Of a stretch of DNA of 64,000 bases, positions 33,405 through 43,218 are shown one piece after another (positions within the stretch are counted from its first letter, which is position 1; every line of letters starts with the position of its first letter). The stretch is from positions 1 to 64,000 of the forward strand of contig NZ_SJSK01000006.1 in assembly GCF_004331645.1 (NCBI RefSeq), given 5' to 3'. The translations under genes were made by a program, and so were the position numbers. The notes beneath the pieces were generated by a model. The model saw only the letters and a list, made by a program, of their open reading frames with translations. It did no database searches and had not been told where the DNA came from. This DNA is from Pedobacter frigiditerrae (GTDB lineage: Bacteria > Bacteroidota > Bacteroidia > Sphingobacteriales > Sphingobacteriaceae).

Positions 33405-34976
33405 GTGAGAAAAATCCAAGTCATTCTAATTTGTTTACTTTGGCCTGCATTTGTTTTTGCAGGCCAACTGCAAGGTGCCAAAGTTTTTGGCTATGCACTT
33501 CCAACTATTTATAAAAAATCTACGCAGTTTTCTTTAACTGCTGCAACTACTCAAATCCCGATAGCAAGTTATAACGATAAATATGACTATGCTCATTTTT
33601 CGATTACAAAAGGACAATTAAAGCTTAGTATAACTCTGTTTGATGAAGTTATTGTGGATTATAATATCAGTCCGAAAAAATACAATATAAAAGGCGAGGT
33701 AAATGGAAAAACGCTCACTTTTAGTTTAAGTAATGCGCAATATTTGATTGTTAAAATCAATAAAAAAAGAGAGTTAATTATTGCGATAGATCAACACCAA
33801 GTTGTTCAGCCAAAATCAACTGGTTCAGGTGTTTTTAATGTTGCTGTAGATTATCAGGCAGATCAATCAGGGAAAATCTTAACTACAGGCGCAATTCAAA
33901 AAGCCATAGATGCGGCATCCAATTTTAAGAATGGAACGGTTTACATACCAGCGGGTGTATATCTAATCGGTAATTTAGAGCTAAAAAGCAACATGTCATT
34001 GTATATGGAGCCAGGTGCAGTTTTTCTTTTTTCAGGCAAGGCCGAAGATTATACTGTAAATGCCAAAAAGGTTTCTCAGAATAGAAACATTACTTGGTGG
34101 ATTTATACCAAGTCTGGCGCCAGAAATATCAAAATTTACGGCGCTGGAACGTTGGATGGAAATGGAAAAATAGCTACAGAAAAGGGAAAGATTGGCAACC
34201 ATATTTTAGCGATTATGGGAGCAGAGAATTTTGTAATGGATGGTTTGATCATTAGAAACTCTGGTGCATGGGCAGTACTTCCTATTCGTTCGAAAAACGT
34301 AAAACTGCTAAATTTTAAGCTTTTTAATAGGTTTGATATGGGCGAGAATGATGGGGTAGACGTTATTGAATCTGAAAATGTATTGGTTAAACATGCAATA
34401 GGGATTGCGTTGGATGATCCTTTTTCTACTAAAACTTGGCAACAAGATACAGATTTATGTCGCAATTGGCCAGGAGTGCCCTTAGCTCAAAAAAATGTAG
34501 TATTCGATGATTGCATTTCTTGGACCTATTGTTATGGTTTTAAGATTGGGCAGGGTGTAATGCAACCGCAAATAAATATTACGTTTAAAAACTGCGTGGT
34601 GTATGATGCTGCGGTAGGTATCGGCATACATCATAAATGGGGAACTTCTTATGTTAAGAATGTATTTTTTGACAATATCGATATCGAGAAATTAAGTTTT
34701 CAAAATGATGACCATCGAACTTGGGCAGTATTCTTGATGCAAAACGGAGATAAACTTGGCAGTGGCCCAATTACCAAAGTTCTAGTTAGTAATATTTTGG
34801 TACGAGATGCAGGTAGATCTCCTGTTAAAATAAAAGGTGCAAGTGATAAAAATTCAGTTGAGCAAATCACTTTTAAAAATATAATGATGCCAAACCAAAC
34901 TTTACCAGCCGAAAGTTTAAGCGAAATGAAAATAACGGATATGCTATTCGCCAAAAACATAAAAATTAAGCCATAA
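33405..34976 (+). CDS. GH28-like right-handed beta-helix glycosidase (clan GH-N)
   Basis: A 523-aa secreted protein (start GTG; signal to about residue 19, FVFAG). An N-terminal beta-sandwich (about 22-145) precedes a beta-helix with the GH28 opening GAIQKAIDAA, GTVYIPAGVYLIGNLELKSN. Catalytic candidates are Asp316 in ENDGVD and Asp337/Asp338 in ALDDPF, a spacing like that of polygalacturonase. The usual GHG and RIK motifs are not recognisable (IGIHHKWG instead). A beta-sandwich plus beta-helix also resembles GH49 of the same clan, so the specificity (uronide versus glucan) is open. GH105 next door favours a uronide. Confidence 0.8.
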   Translation: MRKIQVILICLLWPAFVFAGQLQGAKVFGYALPTIYKKSTQFSLTAATTQIPIASYNDKYDYAHFSITKGQLKLSITLFDEVIVDYNISPKKYNIKGEVNGKTLTFSLSNAQYLIVKINKKRELIIAIDQHQVVQPKSTGSGVFNVAVDYQADQSGKILTTGAIQKAIDAASNFKNGTVYIPAGVYLIGNLELKSNMSLYMEPGAVFLFSGKAEDYTVNAKKVSQNRNITWWIYTKSGARNIKIYGAGTLDGNGKIATEKGKIGNHILAIMGAENFVMDGLIIRNSGAWAVLPIRSKNVKLLNFKLFNRFDMGENDGVDVIESENVLVKHAIGIALDDPFSTKTWQQDTDLCRNWPGVPLAQKNVVFDDCISWTYCYGFKIGQGVMQPQINITFKNCVVYDAAVGIGIHHKWGTSYVKNVFFDNIDIEKLSFQNDDHRTWAVFLMQNGDKLGSGPITKVLVSNILVRDAGRSPVKIKGASDKNSVEQITFKNIMMPNQTLPAESLSEMKITDMLFAKNIKIKP

Positions 34977-34989
34977 ATACTTCAATCCT

Positions 34990-36126
34990 ATGTTTAAGAT
35001 AAAAATAATCATTGTTGTCCTATTGTTATTCGGCATCACACAAATGGTGCATTTAAAAGCTAGCGCCCAACTTAAATACTTCAAAAATTGGCCAAAAGGT
35101 ACATCGCCAATGGAAGTTGGTACCTTATTGAGCCAACGTTTTATGGCAACACCACATACTAATTTTGGATTTACAACACCTCCAAGTTCTATTACCTATT
35201 CTGAAGTTTGCGCTTGGTATGGTGCACTTAAATTTGCCAGAACAACAGGTAATAAGGAAATGACAGCGAAGCTTGATGAACGTTTTAGGCCATTGCTTTA
35301 TGAAAAAAAGAACCTTCAGCCAAGGCCAGATCATGTAGATCCAAATATTTTTGGTTCGCTTCCTTTGGAATTACATATGCAAAATAAAAACCAAGTGTAT
35401 TTGGATATAGGTAAATGGTTTGCAGATCAACAATGGACAATGCCCCAAAAGGAAAATGCAACTTATCGGGCACTTTTAGCAAAAGGCCTTACATGGCAAA
35501 CCCGTATTTGGATAGATGATATGTACATGATCACCAATATTCAGTCACAAGCTTATCGCGCTACTGGTGATAAAAAATATATTGAAAGAGCAGCACATGA
35601 AATGGCTTTTTACTTAGACTCTATACAACGGCCAAATGGGCTTTTTCATCACGCACCAGATGTGCCTTTTTTTTGGGGACGCGGAAATGGTTGGATGGCA
35701 GCTGGAATGGCTGAACTGTTAACTTCATTACCCAAAGACAACCTTAACCGCCCAAAAATTTTAAAGGGCTATCAACAAATGATGGCTAGTTTAAAGAAAT
35801 ATCAAACTGCAGATGGGATGTGGCTACAACTATTAGATGTTAAAGAAAGCTGGCCCGAAACTTCAGGGAGCGCAATGTTTGCTTTTGCCATGATTACTGG
35901 TGTGAAAAACGGCTGGTTAAATGAAGAAGAATATGGGCCAGTGGCTCGAAAAGCCTGGTTGGCAATTGTAGAATATATCGAGCCAAATGGTGATGTAAGA
36001 GAAGTTTGTCAAGGAACTAATAAAGAAAACAGTAAACAATACTACCTGGATCGAAAAAGAATTACAGGAGATATGCACGGGCAAGCTCCTGTTTTATGGT
36101 GTAGTTTTGCACTTTTGAGCAAGTAA
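34990..36126 (+). CDS. GH105 unsaturated rhamnogalacturonyl/uronyl hydrolase
   Basis: A 378-aa exported protein (hydrophobic N-terminus to about 26, ASAQ). The (alpha/alpha)6-barrel shows TWQTRIWIDDMYM with the catalytic-type Asp pair (176-177) and FFWGRGNGWMAAGMAELL (about 228-245), as in YteR/YesR-type enzymes. Family members hydrate and release delta-4,5-unsaturated uronic acid from lyase products. No polysaccharide lyase is visible in this window, so the unsaturated oligosaccharides would have to come from elsewhere, or the enzyme has another specificity. Confidence 0.9.
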   Translation: MFKIKIIIVVLLLFGITQMVHLKASAQLKYFKNWPKGTSPMEVGTLLSQRFMATPHTNFGFTTPPSSITYSEVCAWYGALKFARTTGNKEMTAKLDERFRPLLYEKKNLQPRPDHVDPNIFGSLPLELHMQNKNQVYLDIGKWFADQQWTMPQKENATYRALLAKGLTWQTRIWIDDMYMITNIQSQAYRATGDKKYIERAAHEMAFYLDSIQRPNGLFHHAPDVPFFWGRGNGWMAAGMAELLTSLPKDNLNRPKILKGYQQMMASLKKYQTADGMWLQLLDVKESWPETSGSAMFAFAMITGVKNGWLNEEEYGPVARKAWLAIVEYIEPNGDVREVCQGTNKENSKQYYLDRKRITGDMHGQAPVLWCSFALLSK

Positions 36127-36128
36127 AT

Positions 36129-36887
36129 TTGGGTATGATGGAGAGAAGGTTTTTACTTAAAAGGTCAATTGTTGGCCTAACATCTTTTTTAATAACCAAA
36201 CCTTTTCATGGTTTATCAAATTCATTTGCAACAGATCTATTTCGGGAAACTGATATCACCATCACAAACGCAGGGGTAGGAGGTAACAATACCATTGATT
36301 TGTTAAATAGAATAGATCAAGATTGTTTAGCGCTAAGCCCTGAGTTAACCATACTTATGGTTGGTACAAACGATATGAATAGTGTAAAACATGTGCAACT
36401 AAAAACTTATGAAGCCAATCTAAATGAGATCGTTAAGGAAATTATAGCAATTGGAAGTAAGGTTTTGTTGATGAGCATATTGCCAGCTTTTGAGCCATAT
36501 TTGTTAACGAGGCATCCATCTTCATTTTATGATCCAGAAGGTGTTCAAGGGAGAAGAAAACAAGTAAACGAGGTAATCAAAAAAGTCGCAGCAAAACAGC
36601 ATGTTCATTTTTTAGATCTCGGACATCGACTTAGCGCCATCGGAAAAATAGGTTTGGATAGGGATTCTCTAATTCAAAATGAGTTAAACAGTAATAAAAA
36701 AGATGGCATCCATCCAACTGCAAATGGTTACCGCTTTATTGCCTTGGCCGTATATGATTATATAATGTTGACAAAACTTCCAAAAAATAACATCGTTTGC
36801 TTTGGCGATAGCATTACCAAAGGTGATGGATCAATAATGAAGGATAGTTACCCAGCCTACTTAAAAAAACTTTTGCAAGATGAATAA
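36129..36887 (+). CDS. Circularly permuted SGNH/GDSL hydrolase
   Basis: A 252-aa protein, Tat-like N-terminus (RRFLLKRS, hydrophobic to about 23). The SGNH blocks occur in shifted order: Gly block NAGVGGNNT (47-55), Asn block GTNDM (79-83), Asp/His block DGIHPTANG (192-200). The Ser block CFGDSITKGDG comes last (224-234, Ser228), followed by the helix that normally precedes the Gly block. No Ser block can precede the start because the GH105 gene ends 2 nt upstream. The likely role is deacetylation or another ester cleavage on the PUL glycan. The last 8 nt overlap the next gene. Confidence 0.85.
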   Translation: MGMMERRFLLKRSIVGLTSFLITKPFHGLSNSFATDLFRETDITITNAGVGGNNTIDLLNRIDQDCLALSPELTILMVGTNDMNSVKHVQLKTYEANLNEIVKEIIAIGSKVLLMSILPAFEPYLLTRHPSSFYDPEGVQGRRKQVNEVIKKVAAKQHVHFLDLGHRLSAIGKIGLDRDSLIQNELNSNKKDGIHPTANGYRFIALAVYDYIMLTKLPKNNIVCFGDSITKGDGSIMKDSYPAYLKKLLQDE

Positions 36888-38544
36888 AATAACAATTTTT
36901 AAGGTGGCCATCAGTTTGGTTATCTTGTTTTTAAAGCAAGAAGTTAATGCCATTACAGCTCAAGAAATTCATCGTGCAGATATTGTTATTTATGGTGGTA
37001 CATCGGCAGCCATTATGGCAGCTGTTCAGTCTGTAAGATTAGGCAAGTCGGTTGTTGTTGTATCTCCAGATATTCATTTGGGAGGTTTGTCATCTTCTGG
37101 ATTGGGTTTTACCGATACTGGCGATAAATCTGTAATTGGTGGTTTGTCTAGAGAATTTTATCATCGTGTTTACTTACATTATCAAAAAAAATCGGCTTGG
37201 AACTGGCAAAAAAAAGAAAACTACGGAAACAAAGGCCAGGGAACTCCTGCAATTGATGGTAATGAAAGAACGATGTGGATTTTCGAGCCACATGTTGCCG
37301 AACAAATTATGGAAGATTTCATAAAAGAGAATAGGATTAAGGTTTACCGTAATGAGTGGTTAAATCGTGAGCTTGGAGTAGAATTGAAATTAGGCAAAAT
37401 AATCAGCTTTACTACCTTAGGTAAAAAGAAATTTGTAGGGAAAATGTTCATAGATGCAACTTATGAAGGCGATTTAATGGCAGCTTCAAAAGTTAGCTAT
37501 CATATTGGCAGAGAGAGTAATCAAGTCTATAATGAACAATGGAATGGAGCGCAACCATTGGTTTTTCAGCATGGTCATTATTTTAAAAATAACATAGATC
37601 CTTATCGGATTATTGGAGATACCACAAGTGGTTTGCTTGCAGGTATAAGTGGAAAACAAACTATTTTGAAGGGTGTTGGTGATGAAAAAATACAAGCTTA
37701 TACCTATAGAATGTGTTTAACGGACCAGCCCGAGAACAGGATTTCTTTCCCGAAGCCAGATCATTATAACCCTTTAGATTATGAATTGCTAATTCGTGTT
37801 TTTAATAGTGGATGGAATGAACTCTTTAATAAATATGACCCATTACCTAACCATAAGACAGATACCAATAATCATGGTCCATTTAGTACCGACTACATTG
37901 GAATGAACCATGACTATCCAAACGCATCCTATAAAAGGAGAAGGGAGATTTTAAAAGCACATGAAAATTATCAAAAAGGACTCATGTATTTTATGGCAAC
38001 CGATCCGAGAATTCCAAAAAACGTGCAGGAGAATTTAAATAAGTGGGGTTTGGCAAAAGATGAATTTAAGGACAATGAAAATTGGCCATATCAAATCTAT
38101 GTTCGTGAAGCCAGAAGAATGATTGGTAGTTACATCATGACAGAAAATGAAGTGCTTGGCAAAAAAGAAGTGCCAAATTCTGTAGGAATGGGTTCTTATT
38201 CGCTCGATTCGCACAATGTCCAACGTTATGTAACTCCAGAAGGTTATTTGCAAAATGAAGGTGATGTTGGTGTGAAAGCACCTAAGCCATATGGCATTGC
38301 CTATGGCTCAATCATCCCGAAAAAAGAAGAGTGCCTAAACCTGCTGGTGCCCGTTTGCTTGTCATCATCCCATATTGCCTATGGGTCAGTTAGAATGGAA
38401 CCTGTTTTTATGATTCTAGGCGAATCTGCGTCAACTGCAGCATCATTGGCCATAGATAATCAGACCAATGTCCAAGATGTTGATTATGCAAAGCTTAAGA
38501 CATTATTATTGAACCAAAAACAACGCTTAAACTTACAAGATTGA
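36880..38544 (+). CDS. FAD-dependent oxidoreductase (PUL-type, FAD_oxidored family)
   Basis: A 554-aa exported protein (signal to about 24, EVNA). It has a GG-type dinucleotide fold VIYGGTSAAIMAAVQ (about 37-51), VVVVSPDIHLGGLSSSGLGF, MFIDATYEGDLMAASKVSY and a C-terminal PVCLSSSHIAYGSVRMEP followed by MILGESASTAASLAI. These are the FAD-dependent oxidoreductase motifs found in many Bacteroidota glycan loci. Substrate unknown; sugar or uronate oxidation in the periplasm is an inference. It overlaps the SGNH gene by 8 nt. Confidence 0.88.
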   Translation: MNKITIFKVAISLVILFLKQEVNAITAQEIHRADIVIYGGTSAAIMAAVQSVRLGKSVVVVSPDIHLGGLSSSGLGFTDTGDKSVIGGLSREFYHRVYLHYQKKSAWNWQKKENYGNKGQGTPAIDGNERTMWIFEPHVAEQIMEDFIKENRIKVYRNEWLNRELGVELKLGKIISFTTLGKKKFVGKMFIDATYEGDLMAASKVSYHIGRESNQVYNEQWNGAQPLVFQHGHYFKNNIDPYRIIGDTTSGLLAGISGKQTILKGVGDEKIQAYTYRMCLTDQPENRISFPKPDHYNPLDYELLIRVFNSGWNELFNKYDPLPNHKTDTNNHGPFSTDYIGMNHDYPNASYKRRREILKAHENYQKGLMYFMATDPRIPKNVQENLNKWGLAKDEFKDNENWPYQIYVREARRMIGSYIMTENEVLGKKEVPNSVGMGSYSLDSHNVQRYVTPEGYLQNEGDVGVKAPKPYGIAYGSIIPKKEECLNLLVPVCLSSSHIAYGSVRMEPVFMILGESASTAASLAIDNQTNVQDVDYAKLKTLLLNQKQRLNLQD

Positions 38545-38574
38545 CAATTTAGTGATTGTCATTAACTAAAAAAT

Positions 38575-39993
38575 ATGATGAAAAGAAGAAATTTTATCCA
38601 AAATTCGGGTCTAATCGGAACAGCTATCCTATTAAAAGGGCCCTTGGCCTATGCCTCTTCCATAGATTTTCCACAGGTCAGAACAGCTATCGAGAAAAGA
38701 AAATTCCTCAGTAGGGGCGTAGAAGAGGCAATTGCCAAATTTGAGGCAAATGTCAAAAACAAGGAACTGGCCTGGCTTTTTAATAACTGTTTCCCAAATA
38801 CCCTAGATACGACCGTTCACTATACTGAAGAAAATGGCAAGTCAGATACCTATGTAATTACAGGGGATATAGATGCAATGTGGCTTCGCGATAGTACTGC
38901 GCAGGTTTGGCCTTACCTATCATTTATTAAAAAGGATGAGCCATTGCGTAAGCTCATTGCGGGAGTGATCAATCATCAGAGTAAATGTGTGGTCAAAGAT
39001 CCTTATGCTAATGCTTTTTATGGGGATGTGAACAAAGTTGGAGAATGGAAAAATGACCAGACCAAAATGCAGCCCGGAATTCACGAGCGCAAATGGGAAA
39101 TCGATTCACTATGTTACCCAATCAGGTTAGCTTATCATTATTGGAAAACCACTGGCGATGTAAGCCCATTTGATACGCAATGGGAATCTGCAATCAAGGC
39201 TACCCTTCAGACGTTCAAGGAACAACAGCGAAAAGAAAATGATGGGCCTTATTCGTTTCAACGTAAAACATCCTGGGCCACCGATGGTGTTCCCATGAAT
39301 GGTTATGGCTACCCGGTAAAGCCGGTAGGATTAATCTGTTCTGCTTTTAGACCGAGTGACGATGCCACGATTTACAATTACCTTATTCCTTCTAACTTTT
39401 TTGCTGTCACGAGTCTAAAACAGGCCTCAGAAATGATGTATGCCATAGCGAAAGACCAGCAAGCCGCAAATGAATTGAGTGCATTGGCAACAGAGGTAGA
39501 AGATGCATTAAAAATTCACGCTGTTACCACTCATCCAAAATTTGGAAAGGTGTATGCCTTTGAAGTGAATGGCTTTGGTAGTTATAACTTAATGGATGAT
39601 GCCAATATCCCAAGCTTGTTGGCCATGCCATATTTGGGTTCGGTGCCATTAGCAGATCCAATTTATCAGAATACAAGGAAGTTGGTGCTTTCTTCAGAAA
39701 ACCCATTCTTTTTCAAGGGCAAGGTTGGAGAGGGCATCGGGGGGCCGCATGTCGGTAAAGATATGATCTGGCCCTTGGGCATTGTAGCTAGGGGTCTAAC
39801 CAGCAACGATGAAAAGGAAATCAAGTATTGCCTTGAGTTGCTTCAGAAAAGTCATGCTGGAACAGGCTTTATGCATGAGTCTTTCCATAAGAACGATCCG
39901 AATAACTTTACCCGGAAATGGTTTGCTTGGAGCAATACCATTTTTGGCGAATTCCTATGGAAAACCTTTAACGAAAAACCACATTTATTGTAA
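38575..39993 (+). CDS. GH125 exo-alpha-1,6-mannosidase
   Basis: A 472-aa protein with a Tat-type signal (KRRNFIQNSGLIGTA). The GH125 (alpha/alpha)6 fold shows GDIDAMWLRDSTAQVWPYL (about 97-115), WEIDSLCYPIRLAYHYW, SFQRKTSWATDGVPMNGYG, PSDDATIYNYLIPSN and GEGIGGPHVGKDMIWPLGI. GH125 enzymes are metal-independent inverting exo-mannosidases acting on alpha-1,6-linked mannose and are regularly paired with GH76, as here. It is 31 nt after the FAD oxidoreductase gene. Confidence 0.94.
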   Translation: MMKRRNFIQNSGLIGTAILLKGPLAYASSIDFPQVRTAIEKRKFLSRGVEEAIAKFEANVKNKELAWLFNNCFPNTLDTTVHYTEENGKSDTYVITGDIDAMWLRDSTAQVWPYLSFIKKDEPLRKLIAGVINHQSKCVVKDPYANAFYGDVNKVGEWKNDQTKMQPGIHERKWEIDSLCYPIRLAYHYWKTTGDVSPFDTQWESAIKATLQTFKEQQRKENDGPYSFQRKTSWATDGVPMNGYGYPVKPVGLICSAFRPSDDATIYNYLIPSNFFAVTSLKQASEMMYAIAKDQQAANELSALATEVEDALKIHAVTTHPKFGKVYAFEVNGFGSYNLMDDANIPSLLAMPYLGSVPLADPIYQNTRKLVLSSENPFFFKGKVGEGIGGPHVGKDMIWPLGIVARGLTSNDEKEIKYCLELLQKSHAGTGFMHESFHKNDPNNFTRKWFAWSNTIFGEFLWKTFNEKPHLL

Positions 39994-40016
39994 AATATAC
40001 CATTGAATTTATTAAG

Positions 40017-41960
40017 ATGACAAACAAAAAAATAACAATCATACTTTTCATTCTAGTGCTTTGTATTACCTCTTATGCGCAAAAAAAATACATTTTGGGA
40101 TCGCCTGATAAAACAATAAAGGTTGAACTCGTTCTGGCTGATAGTGTATATTACCAGGTTGCGCAAAATGGAAAATCTCTAGTAAAAAGATCTGCAATCT
40201 TTTTTAAAACAGATAAACAAGCAAATGGATGGAAGATTAATAAAACTTTACAGACCAAGGGTAGCCAAGTCTTAAATCCAGTTGTATGGCAAAAGAGTAA
40301 ATCTGTTGTAGATCAATACAATCAACTTCACATAGATTTTGCCAATGGCTTATCCCTAGAGTGGAGAGCTTATGACAATGGTGTGGCTTGGCGATGGGTT
40401 AATGAAAGTAATTTAGCCTATAAAGTACTAGATGAAAAGGCAAGTATCAATTTTCCTGAGTATGCCAAATCCTGGTATCCAGAAGAGCAAAGCTTTTTTT
40501 CGCATAATGAAAGGGCATACAAAAAATATACGGTTAGTGATATTACAACAAAAAAACTGGCTAGCTTACCTGTACTGTTTGATGTTGGTCAAACCAAGGT
40601 ACTGCTTACCGAATCCAGCTTGTTCAACTATGCAGGACTTTGGGTTACTGGCAATGGCAAAGGTGGTGTGCAAGCGGTTTTCCCCCATTATCCAAAAGTT
40701 AAAAAAATCACAAGTGATCGCGATGAGCAAGTAAGTGAAAGAACGGATTTTATTGCCAAAATAGATGGCAAACAAGATTTTCCGTGGAGGATTTTAATGA
40801 TTGCAAGAAACGATGTAGATCTATTGACAAATCAGCTGCCCTATATCCTAGGACGTCCTGCTGAAGGTGACTATAGTTGGGTAAGAGCAGGAAAGGTACA
40901 ATGGGACTGGTGGCATTATAACAATATCTATGGTGTAGATTTCAGGGCTGGCATTAATAACGACACCTATAAATATTACGTCGATTTTGCGGCTAAGTAT
41001 GGTATCGAATATGTATTGTTGGATGAGGGCTGGTGTGATACCAGGGATCTGATGAAACAGGCAAGGGATATTGATGTGGAAGAGTTGGCAAGATATGCAA
41101 AAAGCAAGAATGTTGACCTTATTCTTTGGGCAAGCTGGTTGGTATTGGATAAACAACTAGATCAAGCATTGGATGTTTTTGAGAAATGGGGCATAAAAGG
41201 TATAAAGGTAGATTTTATGCAACGTGATGATCAAGATATGGTCAATTACTATGAAAAGGTTGCCAAGGCAGCTGCAAAGCGAAAGCTTTTGGTTGACTTC
41301 CATGGTGCGTATAAACCAACGGGATGGAGCCGCACCTATCCAAATGTAATGTCATCTGAGGGGGTTTTAGGCAATGAAATTAGTAAGTTTGTAGGTTCTA
41401 TAGACCCTGCACATACCACCACCTTGCCTTTTATAAGAATGGCAGCTGGGCCTATGGATTTTACTCCTGGAGGCATGTTAAATGTTCAAAAAAATGCTTT
41501 TGCAGGCATTCCTTCAGAACCAATGACGTTAGGTACGCGTTGCAACCAAATGGCAATGTATGTAGTGTTCGAAAGTCCATTACAAATGCTTTGCGATATG
41601 CCCACCCATTATCTTAGAGAGCCAGAATGTATGGAATTTATTAAAGCTGTTCCTGCAGTTTGGCAACAAAGCATCCCTTTGGCAGCTTCAGTGGGGGAGT
41701 ATGTTGCATTTGCACGTGAGGGAGCGGATCACAAATGGTATATCGGGGCAATGACAAACTGGACAGCAAGAGAAATGGTTCTTGATTTTTCTTTTCTTGG
41801 TGATGGAGAATATACTGCTCAGGTTTGGAAAGACGGAATCAATGCTGATCGTAATGCTAAGGATTTTAAAATGGAAACTATCAACGTAACCAAAAATAGC
41901 CGTCTGAATATCAATCTTACCACTGGTGGAGGTTGGGTAGGCATTGTTTCAAAAAAATAA
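40017..41960 (+). CDS. GH97 alpha-glycosidase (retaining-type motif)
   Basis: A 647-aa protein with signal peptide (to about 21, SYAQ). An N-terminal beta-super-sandwich (GSPDKTIKVELVLADSVYY) and a central TIM barrel (VQWDWWHYNNIYGVDFRAG, EYVLLDEGWCD) precede a C-terminal beta domain. Asp399 in IKGIKVDFMQ and Glu448 in MSSEGVLGNE sit where retaining GH97 alpha-galactosidases have nucleophile and acid/base, whereas SusB-like inverting members differ. So a retaining alpha-galactosidase (or related alpha-glycosidase) is favoured over an alpha-glucosidase. Last intact enzyme of PUL 1. Confidence 0.9.
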   Translation: MTNKKITIILFILVLCITSYAQKKYILGSPDKTIKVELVLADSVYYQVAQNGKSLVKRSAIFFKTDKQANGWKINKTLQTKGSQVLNPVVWQKSKSVVDQYNQLHIDFANGLSLEWRAYDNGVAWRWVNESNLAYKVLDEKASINFPEYAKSWYPEEQSFFSHNERAYKKYTVSDITTKKLASLPVLFDVGQTKVLLTESSLFNYAGLWVTGNGKGGVQAVFPHYPKVKKITSDRDEQVSERTDFIAKIDGKQDFPWRILMIARNDVDLLTNQLPYILGRPAEGDYSWVRAGKVQWDWWHYNNIYGVDFRAGINNDTYKYYVDFAAKYGIEYVLLDEGWCDTRDLMKQARDIDVEELARYAKSKNVDLILWASWLVLDKQLDQALDVFEKWGIKGIKVDFMQRDDQDMVNYYEKVAKAAAKRKLLVDFHGAYKPTGWSRTYPNVMSSEGVLGNEISKFVGSIDPAHTTTLPFIRMAAGPMDFTPGGMLNVQKNAFAGIPSEPMTLGTRCNQMAMYVVFESPLQMLCDMPTHYLREPECMEFIKAVPAVWQQSIPLAASVGEYVAFAREGADHKWYIGAMTNWTAREMVLDFSFLGDGEYTAQVWKDGINADRNAKDFKMETINVTKNSRLNINLTTGGGWVGIVSKK

Positions 41961-42028
41961 ATGAAGTGCATAACCAACAAATCTGAGTTTCAACATTAGT
42001 TAATCGATATGTTAAAATATTCAACCCA

Positions 42029-43090
42029 TGGAAAATCCTATTAGCTACGCTGTTGATAATGACGAGCTTTTTAGCGATGGGGCAAAATAAAGGATATTCG
42101 GCCAAGGAAAAAGCAATTTTCATTAATCACCAAATCAGTTGCCATTTTAGGGATTCAAAACGTAAGATATACCACGAAACCAACGAGTTGCCCGTAAAGG
42201 ATAATGAACATTCTTATCTCTGGCCGCTATGTACATTGATGCAGCGAGCAAATGAAATGGAAGCGCTTGTTCCTGAAATTGATTATCTGGGTCCCATATT
42301 AAGGCTATCGAACAATACAACAATCCAGCACATCCTGCTGCTGGTTATCAGGCCAAGGTAGCGAGTGAGGGCAGGGATACTCGGTATTACGATGATAACC
42401 AATGGATTGGTATTGCCGCAATTGATGTGTATCAACGAACCAAAAGGAAGGGGTATCTCGAATTGGCAGAAAAAACCTATCGTTTAATGATGACGGGTTT
42501 TGATACTGTTTCTGGCGGGTTTATTGGCGCGAGGGGGATCTAAGTACAAAGAATACATGCTCAAATGGCATTGGGGTGCTATTGGCCCTTCAGTTGTAAA
42601 AGGCTACGAAGAAGAAAGGTTGCCTGAATACAGCTATTTTGATTTATAAATGAACAACTACAAACCCCTGATGGACTTTTTTATGATGCCATTAAATCCC
42701 CTTCCCTAAAACTAGCTAAATACATCTATTCTTACAATTCAGGTACGATGCTTCAGGCAAATGTAATTTTACATCAACTAACTAAACAGGAAAAATACAT
42801 AATGGAGGCAAAAAGAACTGCAGATGCTGCAGAAAGATATTTTTTTAAAGAAGGAAAATTTGTAGATAATTATTGGTTCAGCGCGGTGCTTTTTAGAGGT
42901 TTTATTTCCTAGTACGAAAATGGTAAGGTTAAACTTAGAATTTTTGAGGAGGCCCTGACCATATTTGGGAAGAGCAACGAGATGCAGTTGGTTTAATGGG
43001 TAAGCAGAAAAAGAAACCACTAATTGACCAAGCTGTAATGTTGGAGATTTACGCAGGATTAGCTCACTTGAGGATCGAAAAGATTGACGT
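42029..43090 (+). pseudogene. Decayed GH76 mannanase gene
   Basis: Frames stitched by eye give a signal-like start (WKILLATLLIMTSFLAMGQ), then ATLMQRANEM-type helices. After a frameshift comes RDTRYYDDNQWIGIAAIDVY with the GH76 Asp pair. After another shift comes YWREGDLSTKNTCSNGIGVL, a diagnostic GH76 stretch. A stop, another shift and QTPDGLFYDAIKSPSLKLAK...YNSGTMLQAN follow, then further stops. At least three frameshifts and several nonsense codons make it non-functional. It implies the locus once had a second endo-mannanase. Confidence 0.88.
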
Positions 43091-43218
43091 CTACAATATG
43101 AATGTAATAGTCGCTCAATAAAACTATCGATTGTCTAGTGCCTGGGAAATGATTTTGTCGCTTTATTGTTGCCGATTTTACAAATAACTTAAATAATGGT
43201 TATTAAAAATAAATAATA

